DNA from: Phytophthora hibernalis
Lineage: Eukaryota > Oomycota > Peronosporomycetes > Peronosporales > Peronosporaceae
Direction: 5' to 3'
DNA length: 64,000 nt
NCBI GenBank assembly: GCA_012656075.1
Contig: JAAKBF010000021.1
Span: 1 to 64,000, forward strand
Below, in pieces: positions 1 to 11,152 of this stretch. The notes beneath the pieces are model-generated. The model had not been told where the DNA came from and did not search any database. It was given only the letters and a program-made list of their open reading frames with translations. The position numbers were made by a program, and so were the translations under genes. Position 1 is the first letter of the stretch. Each line of letters starts with the position of its first letter.

Positions 1-579
1 AAACGATTCTGAATTGGGACGTCGGATTTTCAGTAGAAGAGCGCTACGTCGACCTCGATGCCCTTGAACTGGAGTGAAAACGAAGGAGGAAATGCCGTGA
101 TATCTCTGCCAAAAGTGCGCTTGAGGGAATTTAACCGTTGTGCTAGCTCCTGTGGGCTGCGTTTCCACCGATACATCTTTTGAGCCACATGACGCCAAAC
201 AATCTGGACCCCTTGGTCTGCATACGGGCGTGCTAACTGCACTAGCAGCTGGTCTTCATCCTCCAGGATTGTAGTGCGAGGCATTGGGCCACTTTACTAC
301 TCAGTATGATCACGAAGGTATGCGCACATATCTTCATTTTACTATTGAAATATGGCAGCGGCTTAAACTTGACAATGACTATTCATGTAATTATGAGAAT
401 GTTTGACCCGTCCATATCCATGCTAGTCGAACTTGGTTGGTTGTTTCAGAACACGATGCTTGAAGCTTGGGGAACAAATAGAAGGTGCCAAAACGGCTCC
501 ATTAGCTACGACTTTGTCAGCAGGTTTTGAATACGCAGCAAAATGACCAAACTGTCACCATTTGCCGCAAAAGGGTTAA
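1..579 (-). mobile_element. End of a piggyBac-like transposon, cut by the window start
   Basis: Read on the minus strand, the element begins after TTAA (576-579) with CCCTTTTGCGGCAAATGG. TTAA followed by CCCTTT-type ends is the piggyBac pattern. A second CATTTTGCTGCG motif about 30 bp inside looks like a subterminal repeat. The same end, with the same ~50 bp of gypsy flank, recurs inverted at 18497-18840. It carries a Myb-like ORF. Family assignment is inference from the TTAA/CCCTTT signature and from the piggyBac-like transposase linked to the other copy; the far end is outside the window. Confidence 0.6.
30..284 (-). CDS. Myb/SANT-like small ORF, copy at the window start
   Basis: This 84-codon ORF has an acidic first helix (residues 8-20), W30, W40 and a basic third helix ending in LNSLKRTFGR, a layout like a single Myb/SANT repeat that could bind DNA. 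The start is an ATG after a short pyrimidine-rich stretch. The last ~20 residues follow a run of four T's, where the copy at 18.8 kb has five and stays open into a longer protein; so this ORF is probably the N-terminal domain of a larger gene cut by a one-base loss. It differs from the array copies by single bases (for example at 219-238). Function is inferred from the fold pattern only. Confidence 0.5.
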   Translation of the reverse strand: MPRTTILEDEDQLLVQLARPYADQGVQIVWRHVAQKMYRWKRSPQELAQRLNSLKRTFGRDITAFPPSFSLQFKGIEVDVALFY

Positions 580-1690
580 CATGCATTGCCTGTAACAACC
601 CGCCTTTTCGGCGGTCCGTCGGTCGGTCGGACACCATTGATAAGGGTGTATAGCTGTTCGCTATCACCCCTGGTCACATTAATGTCATGACAGACGCCTT
701 GCGTCGCGCAGTCGACAATCGACGCCGCTGCCTCCTCCGCGTCGACGGGGTTCGCCTCGAAGAGATGAGGGCGTTGACAGTGATAGGTGTCTCCACCTCG
801 TGTTGCCCCGTAGGCTTCCATGTCGAAATCGACATGTGGTGAGGAGCTGCATGACTCGCAGGCCCCACCAAGTGGAATATGTGCCACCCCACACGCATCA
901 AGAGGCTCGCCTCCATGATGCGTCGGCTCGCGGCCGACCACGCCTTCACTTCCACACAACAGTTCCCCACCGCAGTGGCGATCACCGTTCAACGGATTAC
1001 GTGCCGTTCCACGTGCATCAGTGAGAGCACACTCGTGATGCCTCGGCAGACTGCCGACCATGCTATCCGTGGCATGCAACGAGACGTCGTTATCGCAACG
1101 AACGCCGCATAGCGGATTACGTGCCGCTCCACCAACCGTTCTCGAGATCGTCTTGGAACCGCTGTCCAAGACAGCCTCAGTGTCGACTAACTCAGACACT
1201 CCAATATCTAGCACATCGACCGACTCGGGTTAGTGCTCGCGCCAATAGCGATTTTGCTTTCTAGCAGAGGTGGATTCATGACTCGCCAAAGCTCCGCCAG
1301 TGGAAAAGCGCTTTTCGCCCAAGGTCTTCACCCTCCAATCAATCCATGGCTCATGGCGTTCCAGCCAGACCATGACAAGGATGAGATCATACCTCGAATC
1401 AGGTCCAAGACCAGACATCGTTCGATGCTGTCGAAGTCAAGGAACTTCACACCCAGGTCCACATGGACCTTGGGTACTGTGACACAGGTTCCCGTCGCGA
1501 GATGGACGATAATTGTAACACTCACACGCGCCACTAGCGTCTCAGCATACTGCCGACTACCCTTCACAATGGAGAGTCGAGCATAGTTGCCCGACGGCCC
1601 AGAGTCGATCAAGATCGCCCATGGCTTGGAAAAGCCCTTGATGGTCGCTTGAACGACTAGCAAGCCTGGCTTGCGTTCACGTTCCGTGGT
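580..1690 (-). pseudogene. Retropepsin and pro-RT linker of element G
   Basis: In the 349-codon frame starting at 2377, residues 255-265 read AILIDSGPSGN. This is the aspartic-protease active site (D-S/T-G), with Pro where Ala is usual. LATGTCVTVPKVHVDLG and LDFDSIERCLVLDL follow, the second half of the retropepsin fold. After a frame change, the segment 1418-580 carries the proline-poor, His/Gly-rich linker that normally joins protease to RT in this family. It ends in VRPTDGPPKRR exactly where the TTAA insertion begins. Confidence 0.7.
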
Positions 1691-1699
1691 AAAGAGCAC

Positions 1700-2731
1700 G
1701 GTGCTCTGTGGGGCTAGGCCCTGCCGTCCTCCTTCTCCTAGAGGCTCAACAGAACATAGTTCTACCCCAGTAGGTCGCCCCGCGTCTACTGGGTGCTGCC
1801 ATTTCCCGCGACAAACCAGAGGACTGGTTAGAAGCGGAGCTTCTGTTCGATGGAGCCTGACGCTGCTTGCGTAGCGGACACCCTCCCCGTAGGTGTCGCG
1901 TGTCACCACATATGAAACATCTACGGATGCCCATGCGCTGTTCAGCAGCAAGGAGTTTGGCCTCCTCATTTTCAGGATAGCTGAGATCCATCGGCTCGGG
2001 GCCTTCCGTCGGGACCGTAGATGGTGCGCTTCATCCGAAGCGGGCCGACTTGAAATGAATTCAGCGTTCAACACCACGTATATAGCCTCTTCGAAAGAGT
2101 CAGGGTGAACACGGAAGACTTCCGTTCTGGCCACTCCATTTCGGAGACCCTCCATAAAGACAGTCACAGTGACTGCCTCTGGTAGAAGATCGGAAGTCAT
2201 TCCGGCGATTAGAGTTCGCAACTCCTGGACGAAGTCCACCAACTCCTTCTTGTCCTGTCGGGTCGCAAGATAGCGTGACCGCACGTGGTACGCCTGATGA
2301 GGCGGCGAGAAGACTCGCGACAGCTGAAGCTTGAGTTGTTCCCACGTGGGAACGCCGCATCGACGGATGCTCCGCACGTAAGTTCCCTTTCTCGAGCACG
2401 CCCGCTCAGCTTAGAAATTGCCAGCGCCGCGCTGCTGCTCCGTTTGCAGCATGGCAGATGTCATGGCCATTTCGACCTCACGGATCCAAAGCAGGAGGCT
2501 TTCGTCCTCCTTACCTTCAAAGGTCTTGACACTTACCGTAAGTGGTTTAGGTCGGGAAGAACCGTCCATCGTCGGTCTGGACGCCGGAGGCGCCGCCGAC
2601 GCGGTCATTCTTTGTTGGAGGTGGTCCAACAAAGCATTCTCATAACTTGAAAAAGCGTCCAGACGCGCGTTAATCGCATCCGGACCTTGCGAAGCAAGAT
2701 GCGACACGCCCTCAGGGCCCAACAAGGACAT
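1700..2731 (-). pseudogene. Gypsy Gag (element G), frameshifted
   Basis: Capsid-type retrotransposon Gag. It begins near 2731 and passes through TFEGKEDESLLLWIREVEMA, a segment typical of oomycete gypsy Gag. It changes frame near 2400 and continues through PPHQAYHVRSRYLATRQ and DFVQELRTLI. A CCHC knuckle is readable at about 1950-1905 in yet another frame (C-x2-C-x4-H-x4-C, starting RCFICGD). At least two frame changes make it non-functional as sequenced. It would package element RNA in cytoplasmic particles. Confidence 0.8.
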
Positions 2732-2842
2732 AAGCTTTTTAAACCCGTCCTGTTGGTTTGGGGTAAGTTTGCAAACTGGTCCATCCTCACAGAGGGTCAG
2801 TCTTTCAGACTCAGGTGTAGGATTGACTACAAGTGCTACAAG

Positions 2843-3220
2843 TGCAGCGGGACTGCCGTAGCCTTTAGCGTCAGGGGAAGACGTAGACTCAGCGAGTCTG
2901 TTAGTATTACGGTTGGGAACCTTGTTCTATCCGAGAACAAGTTAGGCCTGTGAATATCCGATCTCTAGGCCTCAATAGTCGATGCAGTCTTAACCCAAGA
3001 CTTGTGACCTCTTCGTTGCTAAACGTAAACTGTATTCTTGTTCTTATCTGCGGCCAAGCCGCCTACGGTGTAAATGGATAAGCTTCACTATCTAGCATAG
3101 TGAAGCTAAGCTCCAACCAGTCGTTGTGAATCTATCTACTGATATCTAATCACTACCCAGTACAGAGTACTGCTTTAGGGAGGATGGTGTGCACCGTAAC
3201 CTCCATGTAACCCCGTTACA
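2843..3220 (-). repeat. 5' LTR of element G
   Basis: A 378-bp LTR that on the minus strand starts TGTAACGGGGTTACATGG and ends in CTGCA, so both ends are TG...CA. A diverged 384-bp partner lies at 35037-35420. The first 18 bases contain the near-palindrome TGTAACGGGGTTACA. Confidence 0.8.
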
Positions 3221-3225
3221 GAAAA

Positions 3226-3799
3226 CAAGATATATTACCATACCGAAATATAGAGGTCCTTGACTGAAGCTGCCATCGGTCCTGCGATTAGATCCCAACC
3301 TGCCGAAAACGCACCATGTTGTCGCACGCCCGACTGCTGCCAGCACTATTACATCCCTGGCGCACGGAGAAGCTGTCGGTGTCGGCTCCATCGTACCAAT
3401 TCTTCACAGGAAGTGGCGACCGAGGATCTTCTTCGAGAAATGACAAATCTGCTCACTGTTGGGCCAATCAAAGCATCAACACGAATGAAAATGTCACTTT
3501 AGCCAATAGGTGGGTTGTACCAAAAGGGCACGTTTTGCATAAACGTGGCGCTCGTCCTCTGAAAGCTCGCGACTCGCTTGAGCGGAACACGGAACCGAAA
3601 TCGGCATATCATTTTTGAAGGGTGGTACACTACTGTACCGGCATAAACCCTGTCGCCGACAACGGTAGTGCACAGTTTTCAGAGCGTGGTGTCTCATCAT
3701 TGGCTGGAAGTCGACGTCCTTCTTTTTCGCTAAAATACGCCTGGAAATTCTCCCTTCTTTCTTTCTTCCTCATTCCAGAATCTGCCGTGTGGAGGGAAG
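3226..3799. other. Upstream region of CRN copy A, no gene recognised
   Basis: Matches 49607-49978 plus 48990-49170 in inverse orientation, so it belongs to the ancestral upstream flank of the CRN gene. Short ORFs on both strands here show no recognisable domain. Copy A lacks the ~436-bp tandem block present upstream of copy C. The pyrimidine-rich stretch near 3750-3775 may lie close to a transcription start, but no promoter can be assigned with confidence. Confidence 0.5.
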
Positions 3800-5707
3800 A
3801 TGGTGAAGCTCTTCTGTGCTATCGTTGGTGTGGCAGGAAACGCGTTCTCGGTGCGAGTGGACGAGGGACTCGGTGGATGATTTGAAGGATGCGATCAAGG
3901 CGAAGAATGAAGACATCACTGGTCCTGCCCGGAAGCTGCAGCTCTTCCTGGCGAAGGCGGCGAATGACTGGCTGGATGTGGCGGGCGCGACAGCTGTGGC
4001 GGTCGATAAGACTAGTGGGATACCTGTGATGATCGATGAGCATGGCAACCAACAAGGATTCGTGCATATGGATCCCACGCTGTATATCAAGAACTCCAAG
4101 CACTTTGGAGAGAATTTCCAACCGGGGAGGGCCAAGTTCACGTGCTGGTGGTGGCTCCGGTGGGAGGAAACGCCATCCGTCGAAGGGGTGGTTTGCCGAG
4201 TCCTTTCACCCGCTGAAGAAGCGCAGAGTGGGCGAGGACGTGACCAAGGAGAAGCGATTCTTCGATATGAGATACTTCCGTCGCTGCTGGAGCATCCAAA
4301 GATGGAATTCAAAACGATCGTGGAGAGGGAGGCGTATGTTGTGATATTTGCCCAGTTGGTGCAGTACACGAGCTTGCCTCGAGTTCGTTCCCACTAGTGC
4401 GAGCGAGCCAGACGTGAAAAGTGAACCAGGCAAGGATTCCAACGTGGTTGTCACGGGGAATCCTGGGATTGGGAAGAGTCGGTTCTTCCTGTATTGCATC
4501 TTTCAGCTCATACTTCGTGAGCAAGAGGATGTCAAGCGGCTTCCCCGTACGACTTGGTGGTGAACCATAAGAAGAACTATGTCAAGTACGACGCAGCAAG
4601 CAAAGAATTTATTGAGTTGAACCAAACGGACGTTCGTGCGCTCAAGGGAAACCCGATGTGATTCGACTTGTCGAAGCAACATCATCGGAACTTACAGGCT
4701 GGAGTGGAGTTTCGGTTTTGTTTGCTTCTCCCGGTGTTGACGGCATTGATAATTTCTCAAAAGTGGACGGGTTAACGTTTATCATGCCGACGTGGACCTT
4801 GGAGGAGTTGGAAGATTACAACTCATTGCTTCCAGTCGAATTGAAACTTAATGAAGATGAGTTGTTGTCGCGGTACGATGCGTTTGGTGGAATTCCTCGG
4901 TTCGTCTTCTCGCAGGCAATGGATCGAACCGAGGCTAAAATAGAGTCGGCAGTCGCCTCATTCAGTGCACTGGACGTTATCTCCTATTGCAAAAAAAACC
5001 ATGCTGTGAGGGAAAAGGACTATAGTCACTGCGTCCTTGAAATGATTCCCACCCAAGCTGATTTTCGCGCGAAATTCTATTTGGATTTTGTGTCCATGCA
5101 CATCGCTGAGGCGGTTATTGACAAGGTGCACGGGGATAGTCTAGCTACGGTATCGGAATTCGCTGTTGTCCACGATGTTGACGATTCGGGAAGTACGGCT
5201 GTCCTCCGTGGCAAGGTGTACGAGCTGCTCTGCCACAAGTGGTTTAGCGTGCACATGCAGAGAACTCTACACTTCCGCTCGTTGTGCCCGACGACTCTAG
5301 ATGACGTGACTATTCCGAAAGAGATGGAAACGGTACGCTTCGCTTCTCTCGACAAACTAAAACTAGCTAAGAGCTGGACGTACTACCGGCCAACATCAAA
5401 AACGTTTGGAGCGCTGGATGCATTCATCTGGGATGGACACAGCAAATGTTACGGGTTGCAGATGACCCTGAACGCGGACCATGGAATCACAGCTGCGCCA
5501 TTGAATACGTTTCTTAAGTGGTTAGAGAAAGCAGGCGTGGACACGGACCAGTTCTACTTTGCATTCCTTGTTCCAAGTAAAATTGCAACCTCGTATCGGA
5601 AGCAATCAACGAGGACGGCGACTGGTGCAGTCAGCAAAAAGCCTGGAGCTTCTGCGAATGTGTGTCAGTTTGTATCTGCGCTAGACGTGGACGGTGGGAA
5701 CAAATGA
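3800..5707 (+). pseudogene. CRN: Crinkler (CRN) effector, copy A, frameshifted
   Basis: CRN proteins are oomycete effectors delivered into plant cells, usually to the nucleus. The ATG at 3800 opens a typical CRN N-terminus (residues 1-24, CAIVGVAG). After a frame change near 3871 come the LQLFLAK motif and an adjacent DWLD. After another change near 4125 comes the HVLVVAPVGG motif that marks the end of the CRN header. Further on are a P-loop (GNPGIGKSR, about 4455-4480) and a C-terminal part, open from 4658 to 5707. That part has LDAFIW and GLQMT, positions that match a divergent PDDEXK-type nuclease core. More frame changes lie near 4270, 4372 and 4550, so the gene is broken as sequenced. 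The C-terminal 349 codons are the most complete of the three copies. It converges on an F-box remnant. Confidence 0.85.
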
Positions 5708-5948
5708 ATATTTGTTGCACGCTTTTGGCTTGGAGAGGACTAGTGCCCAAGTTCATGCGCGTTATCCCGTCAGTCGTGGAGGAGATCCAAGCAGTTGGCT
5801 GCTGCCTCTAAACTACATGTAGCCATAATACAATTCTACTACTTACTTTATGAAACTTGGCGTTCACCAGACCGATAGCCGTCATAGTCTTGACCGAACA
5901 GGTGCGGGACTCTGTCATGTCGATGCTCTCGCTTCGTCAAGTATCAGC

Positions 5949-6390
5949 TCAAAAGTATCCACCAGGAACGACGCCGACCTGGAAAACCGGTCGGCTCTGT
6001 TCTTCTTCTGTCGGGTCGCGCTCACCGGTATACACCGCAACATGGAACGTCGTAGGAAACGGCACATTGGATTGATCGCACCGATCATCACCGAGCATGC
6101 CGCCGTCCAGTGCAAAGTTGACCAAGTGCGACTCGTTCAAATCAGGAGGCTGCAGTGAAATAATCATACCATCACAAAGTAAAAGTAAAAGTCAATAAAA
6201 CCAAAGTAAAAGTAAAAGTCAATAAACCTGCAACAACAACAAAAATCTACCAGCCGATGGTAAGCATCGGTGTATCCCAACGCCTTCTGTGTTTGCTTTG
6301 GCACGGGGATGATAGCGTGGGCTAGCAACTGGAACTTACGGCTCTCCGTGCACGAACTGCAACAATCCACTGTCAGTTTTCACTCAAACC
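5949..6390 (-). pseudogene. F-box-associated gene, last two exons (copy A)
   Basis: Minus-strand remnant with an exon (about 6370-6240, KFQLLAHAII...QTQKALGYTDAYHRLV), an intron made of TTTTACTTTTACTTT-type repeats (about 6235-6165), an acceptor CACTGCAG, and a last exon 6155-5949 starting PPDLNESHLVNFALDGG and ending in a stop. It is the downstream part of the gene whose F-box exon survives at 42345-42591. Here the upstream exon is missing beyond about 6390. Compared with the 42.2-kb copy, this one lacks a short segment inside the first exon. Function of the last exons is not recognised. Confidence 0.5.
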
Positions 6391-6589
6391 AACTAGGTAC
6401 GTCGTTTAGTCTGGGAGATAGAATACTAGGCGTGGCGTTGGCATTGATGAACTTTTTTCACCCCCGCGATTTATTGGTATCCACGAAAGCCCGCGTACTC
6501 GAAGCTCTCGTCGCAGTGCATGGTGTCGAGTACACAGTGCATAGGCTCACTTATTCCCTGCGCCGATAGTACTCAACCTGCGCACACTA
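6391..6589. other. Unassigned DNA between F-box remnant and transposon
   Basis: Nothing recognisable on either strand. The same sequence lies inverted at 46172-46388, so it was part of the duplicated segment. Confidence 0.5.
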
Positions 6590-8064
6590 CACTTTTCCCG
6601 GACAAGCTGCATTTTTCCAATCGAGATGCACAAATGCAAAAAGGCAAACACAATTTCTATGCACGTTGCCCAAAACCAGACGTTTTCATGATTTGCATTT
6701 TGACCCATGGGAGCGTTCCGCGACTTCCAAATCGAGCCTCTCCCTCAGACTCAAGCCCCAGCTTCATATCCTCTTCTCGTTCAGCGGCAAAGCAGTGCCG
6801 CAGGCAGTGACGCTCGAACCTCCACACGAGGCGGCGTGTAATGACGCCTTTGCTGGCCTCAACAGCATCTTTCATAATGGCGAGCCGATGCTCCTTGTAT
6901 GTGTCGTAATCGCCGCGCACCATCATCTCCTCCTTGCGGTCCGCGAGGTGCTTCTTCATGCGCGCCTTGAGCGAGTTCCAACATCCCTCAATCGGGTTAA
7001 GCATCGGGCTGTAAGGCCCGAGACGTAGGATTTCAAGTCGATGCAAATTGACAACGCCATCCTCGGCAAGCAATCGGCGGGCTAGACTCTCGACACCGCT
7101 GTGGGCTGGGGCGTTATCCGTGACGATGACGATCTTCTGGTTCGGCTCGAGCTCTTGAAACTCATTCGTGCGTAAGGCAGCCATGAACAGATCGGCTAGG
7201 AAGCGGGCATTTTCCTCCTTCTTGACGGACCTCTCGTGTCTTGAGCAGCACAATACCCGTGACGGCCGAAACCCCACCCTGAACATGTAGATTTTGCCCC
7301 TGAGATGGCGGCAGCGTGACGACAGCGCGCTCACCTACACGAGACCAACCAGTGGTCCGTGAAAGATAAAGATTAAAGTTAGTTTCGTCTTGAAATACTA
7401 TCATGTTACCTGCATCGATGTGCTTGTTGAGCTTTTCGACGAACGCCTTGCGCTTGGCTTTGTTGGTGGCGGAGTTCATTGTAGCCTTCTCAATGCGCAC
7501 GCGCTTCACGGAGTACACCATCCCTTGTAGCGCTCTGTGGATGGTAGACTTGCCCAGATATTCCCAGGTCAATGTGAAGGAGGTCGCGCAGGTCAGCTAG
7601 CGTGCGGCGGCAGTCTTCTTCTATGTATTCTTCAAGCTTGCACATTCCTTCCACTGTCAGCTTTACGTTTGACGCTCGGAGACCGCCGTCTCCTTTGTCT
7701 CCTCATCAGCACTAAGTACAGCCCTGCGAGCAGTGCTGTAGTGAACGTCGTTGCTCCTTGCTACGTCTCGCCAATCGCGTCCTTCCTTATAGGTTCGAAT
7801 AACGCGGGCCTTAGCCTGCTCTCTCTCGAAACGCTTGGCAGTTTCTCAGGGTTTGGCTGTGCATATTGCACAATGAAGGCGAGCTTGGTGGGCTTAGATT
7901 CGATCGAGCTGGTAAATTCGAGAACAGTGCAACTTGACCGGAACGATTCCCGGGGCTGATTTGCACATCGCGGAACGAGTATATAAATGGACTGGTCATG
8001 CGCAGACTAAATTGGACTATTTCCGTCTTGATTGGAAAAAATACAGCTTGTCCGGGAAAAGGTG
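6590..8064 (-). mobile_element. Tc1/mariner-like transposon, decayed copy
   Basis: The element is 1475 bp long. Both ends start CAC(C)TTTTCCCGGACAAGCT, form imperfect ~40-bp terminal inverted repeats, and are flanked by TA (6588-6589 and 8065-8066), the usual Tc1/mariner target duplication. It is the inverted counterpart of the 44683-46171 copy and about 14 bp shorter because of small deletions. Confidence 0.85.
6657..7850 (-). pseudogene. Tc1/mariner-like DDE transposase, broken
   Basis: Catalytic blocks are still readable (QDETNF, TDNAPAH, NPIEGCWNSLK) but not in one frame. Against the intact copy it has 2-bp losses near 7243 and 7563 and a loss of about 4 bp near 7850 that removes the likely start codon. 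The enzyme would cut and paste its own TIR element in the nucleus; this copy cannot make it, but its TIRs could still be mobilised in trans. Confidence 0.85.
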
Positions 8065-8066
8065 TA

Positions 8067-8229
8067 CACCGTTCCTCTAATTAGTCTGACCCTGACTAAT
8101 TATGGTTTACGATTTTGTCGGAGTGTCGCGAATAGTCTTGTTCCAAAGAGGAAAGTTGATTAATGAGCAAAGTTATTCAGATAGAGGAAGCAAACTACGG
8201 CAGACTACAACCCGTTCGTAGGTGTGTCT
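8067..8229. other. Short flank beside the transposon
   Basis: No gene. Contains a small inverted repeat, TAATTAGTC/GACTAATTA with a 7-base spacer (about 8078-8102), repeated in the other arm at 44645-44669. Confidence 0.4.
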
Positions 8230-8620
8230 CTAGTGCTTCCGCTCATGCAGCGTGGCGGACGCGTGTCGTGTACCACTAGAAGCCACCTGACGCATGCCCT
8301 TGTAGCACCGGCAAGAGATAAGGCCATTCATGAAAGTCGAGGTCATACTCCAGCAGGAGGCTCGCAGCACTTGTAGAACATCTTTGTTGAGTCTCTCCAC
8401 CATCCCGTTGAGCCACGGGGCAGTACACCGGCGAATTCCTGCTCGATTTTCATTCGTGCACACAAATTGCTTCACTGTTTCGTTTCGAAAGTGTCTTCCT
8501 TGGTCTGACACTAGTGACTTGGGAACTCCAAATCTCGCACACCACATCGAGTGTTCTGCAGCAACGAAGGCCGTGGGTGTACTGCACGGAATAACTCACA
8601 GTAATGAGTCAGCTCTCTTT
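8230..8620 (-). pseudogene. Ty3/gypsy integrase core fragment (left arm)
   Basis: The minus strand encodes WCARFGVPKSLVSDQGRHF, around the second catalytic Asp of a retroviral-type integrase. After a frame change comes WLNGMVERLNKDVLQVLRA with the third catalytic residue (E in VERLN). No zinc-binding domain or first Asp is seen. It belongs to neither the R nor the G reading frames in this window, so it may come from a third family. It abuts the first array unit. Confidence 0.75.
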
Positions 8621-8891
8621 GGCCCACAGGGTATTGCACGGAGACTGCCCCGCTCAGGCGAGTCTCTGGAGAGTTTGGAGCTTGGTACTTGTTGGGAACA
8701 ACACTCAACTGAACCCCGGCTGGGGTGAACCGCAAAGGGAACCGACAGGAACCCTGCGCAAGCCCAACATTGCCGACCTGACTCGACGAATTGTTGTGCT
8801 GTTGCGTGGAAGCCGAACTAACGACGTTTTCTGTGAATCACAACACCACACTGGCGCCTGTCAAACGATTCTGAATTGGGACGTCGGATTT

Positions 8892-9146
8892 TCAGTAGAA
8901 GAGCGCTACGTCGACCTCGATGCCCTTGAACTGGAGCGAAAACGAAGGAGGAAATGCCGTGATATCTCTGCCAAAAGTGCGCTTGAGGGAATTTAACCGT
9001 TGTGCTAGCTCCTGTGGGCTGCGTTTCCACCGATACATCTTTTGAGCCACATGACGCCAAACAATCTGGACCCCTTGGTCTGCATACGGGCGTGCTAGCT
9101 GCACTAGCAGCTGGTCTTCATCCTCCAGGATTGTAGTGCGAGGCAT
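8892..9146 (-). CDS. Myb-like ORF, array unit 1
   Basis: Same 84 residues as most other units. Unit 1 has the T variant (GTCTATTTGG) at 9300 and the short form GACAAATTCGCAAAAGAC at the variable site (about 9413). It is the only unit preceded by the integrase fragment. Confidence 0.45.
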   Translation of the reverse strand: MPRTTILEDEDQLLVQLARPYADQGVQIVWRHVAQKMYRWKRSPQELAQRLNSLKRTFGRDITAFPPSFSLQFKGIEVDVALFY

Positions 9147-9892
9147 TGGGCCACTTTACTACTCAGTATGATCACAGATTCGCCGGCTTTGTATGTCGTT
9201 GTCCGTATTTGCAGTACAGCATTCCTTCCACTGCAGATAAGTCGTCTGAAAACTGAATGCCAAGATCTTGGTAATGATTTGCAGCAGATTTTCCCGTAGT
9301 CTATTTGGAGGCTGGCATACTTTACTCAAGTGATCTAAACTATTCTATTTTAGAGTGTTATCCCACGATTTTTCAAATTTGAGCAACTTGGCAACAATGC
9401 AGAATCATTGGCTGACAAATTCGCAAAAGACAAATTGAATGCTATTGGTCGATCCAACCGGATTTAGCAAAAATTTAGAAATCAAGCGAAGACAAGTCTT
9501 GTCGATTCGACGAGCCGGTGGGTCTGCACAACCCAGGACACCGTAACCTCCTAGCTGGGCGTAATCTGCGCCTGGTGACCTGTAAACGCGCTCGCGCGCT
9601 GCCGTCCATCCTTTGGAGGAGGGCACAGGGTATTGCACGGAGACTGCCCCGCTCAGGCGAGTCTCTGGAGAGTTTGGAGCTTGGTACTTGTTGGGAACAA
9701 CACTCAACTGAACCCCGGCTGGGGTGAACCGCAAAGGAACCACCGACAGGAACCCTGCGCAAGCCCAACATTGCCGACCTGACTCGACGAATTGTTGTGC
9801 TGTTGCGTGGAAGCCGAACTAACGACGTTTTCTGTGAATCACAACACCACACTGGCGCCTGTCAAACGATTCTGAATTGGGACGTCGGATTT

Positions 9893-10147
9893 TCAGTAGA
9901 AGAGCGCTACGTCGACCTCGATGCCCTTGAACTGGAGCGAAAACGAAGGAGGAAATGCCGTGATATCTCTGCCAAAAGTGCGCTTGAGGGAATTTAACCG
10001 TTGTGCTAGCTCCTGTGGGCTGCGTTTCCACCGATACATCTTTTGAGCCACATGACGCCAAACAATCTGGACCCCTTGGTCTGCATACGGGCGTGCTAGC
10101 TGCACTAGCAGCTGGTCTTCATCCTCCAGGATTGTAGTGCGAGGCAT
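9893..10147 (-). CDS. Myb-like ORF, array unit 2
   Basis: Protein identical to unit 1. The unit shares the T variant at 10308, has the AACCACCGAC insertion near 9740, and carries the long form ATACCCGTGGTTAAATTG at the variable site near 10430. The LTR part downstream of it has lost 3 bp (10627). Confidence 0.45.
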   Translation of the reverse strand: MPRTTILEDEDQLLVQLARPYADQGVQIVWRHVAQKMYRWKRSPQELAQRLNSLKRTFGRDITAFPPSFSLQFKGIEVDVALFY

Positions 10148-10897
10148 TGGGCCACTTTACTACTCAGTATGATCACAGATTCGCCGGCTTTGTATGTCGT
10201 TGTCCGTATTTGCAGTACAGCATTCCTTCCACTGCAGATAAGTCGTCTGAAAACTGAATGCCAAGATCTTGGTAATGATTTGCAGCAGATTTTCCCGTAG
10301 TCTATTTGGAGGCTGGCATACTTTACTCAAGTGATCTAAACTATTCTATTTTAGAGTGTTATCCCACGATTTTTCAAATTTGAGCAACTTGGCAACAATG
10401 CAGAATCATTGGCTGAAAAGTTCGCAATAAGATACCCGTGGTTAAATTGAATGCTATTGGTCGATCCAACCGGATTTAGCAAAAATTTAGAAATCAAGCG
10501 AAGACAAGTCTTGTCGATTCGACGAGCCGGTGGGTCTGCACAACCCAGGACACCGTAACCTCCTAGCTGGGCGTAATCTGCGCCTGGTGACCTGTAAACG
10601 CGCTCGCGCGCTGCCGTCCATCCTTTGGAGGGCACAGGGTATTGCACGGAGACTGCCCCGCTCAGGCGAGTCTCTGGAGAGTTTGGAGCTTGGTACTTGT
10701 TGGGAACAACACTCAACTGAACCCCGGCTGGGGTGAACCGCAAAGGACCGACAGGAACCCTGCGCAAGCCCAACATTGCCGACCTGACTCGACGAATTGT
10801 TGTGCTGTTGCGTGGAAGCCGAACTAACGACGTTTTCTGTGAATCACAACACCACACTGGCGCCTGTCAAACGATTCTGAATTGGGACGTCGGATTT

Positions 10898-11152
10898 TCA
10901 GTAGAAGAGCGCTACGTCGACCTCGATGCCCTTGAACTGGAGCGAAAACGAAGGAGGAAATGCCGTGATATCTCTGCCAAAAGTGCGCTTGAGGGAATTT
11001 AACCGTTGTGCTAGCTCCTGTGGGCTGCGTTTCCACCGATACATCTTTTGAGCCACATGACGCCAAACAATCTGGACCCCTTGGTCTGCATACGGGCGTG
11101 CTAGCTGCACTAGCAGCTGGTCTTCATCCTCCAGGATTGTAGTGCGAGGCAT
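10898..11152 (-). CDS. Myb-like ORF, array unit 3
   Basis: Protein identical to unit 1. The unit has AAAGGACCGAC (about 10743) and the short form GCAAAAGACAAATTG at 11430. Confidence 0.45.
   Translation of the reverse strand: MPRTTILEDEDQLLVQLARPYADQGVQIVWRHVAQKMYRWKRSPQELAQRLNSLKRTFGRDITAFPPSFSLQFKGIEVDVALFY

Larger units (their letters stand above)
580..3220 (-). mobile_element. Ty3/gypsy element G, 5' part, broken by the piggyBac-like insertion
   Basis: On the minus strand this reads LTR (3220-2843), gag with zinc knuckle, retropepsin, then the linker toward reverse transcriptase, where it stops at the TTAA of the piggyBac-like element. No RT or integrase of this family is present here. 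The right flank begins with GAAAA (3221-3225), which matches GAAAA at 35032-35036 beside the other G LTR. Confidence 0.8.

Noticed and set aside
6666..7028. ORFs opposite the Tc1/mariner transposase
   Set aside because: Shadow frames of a clear DDE transposase; no independent protein features.
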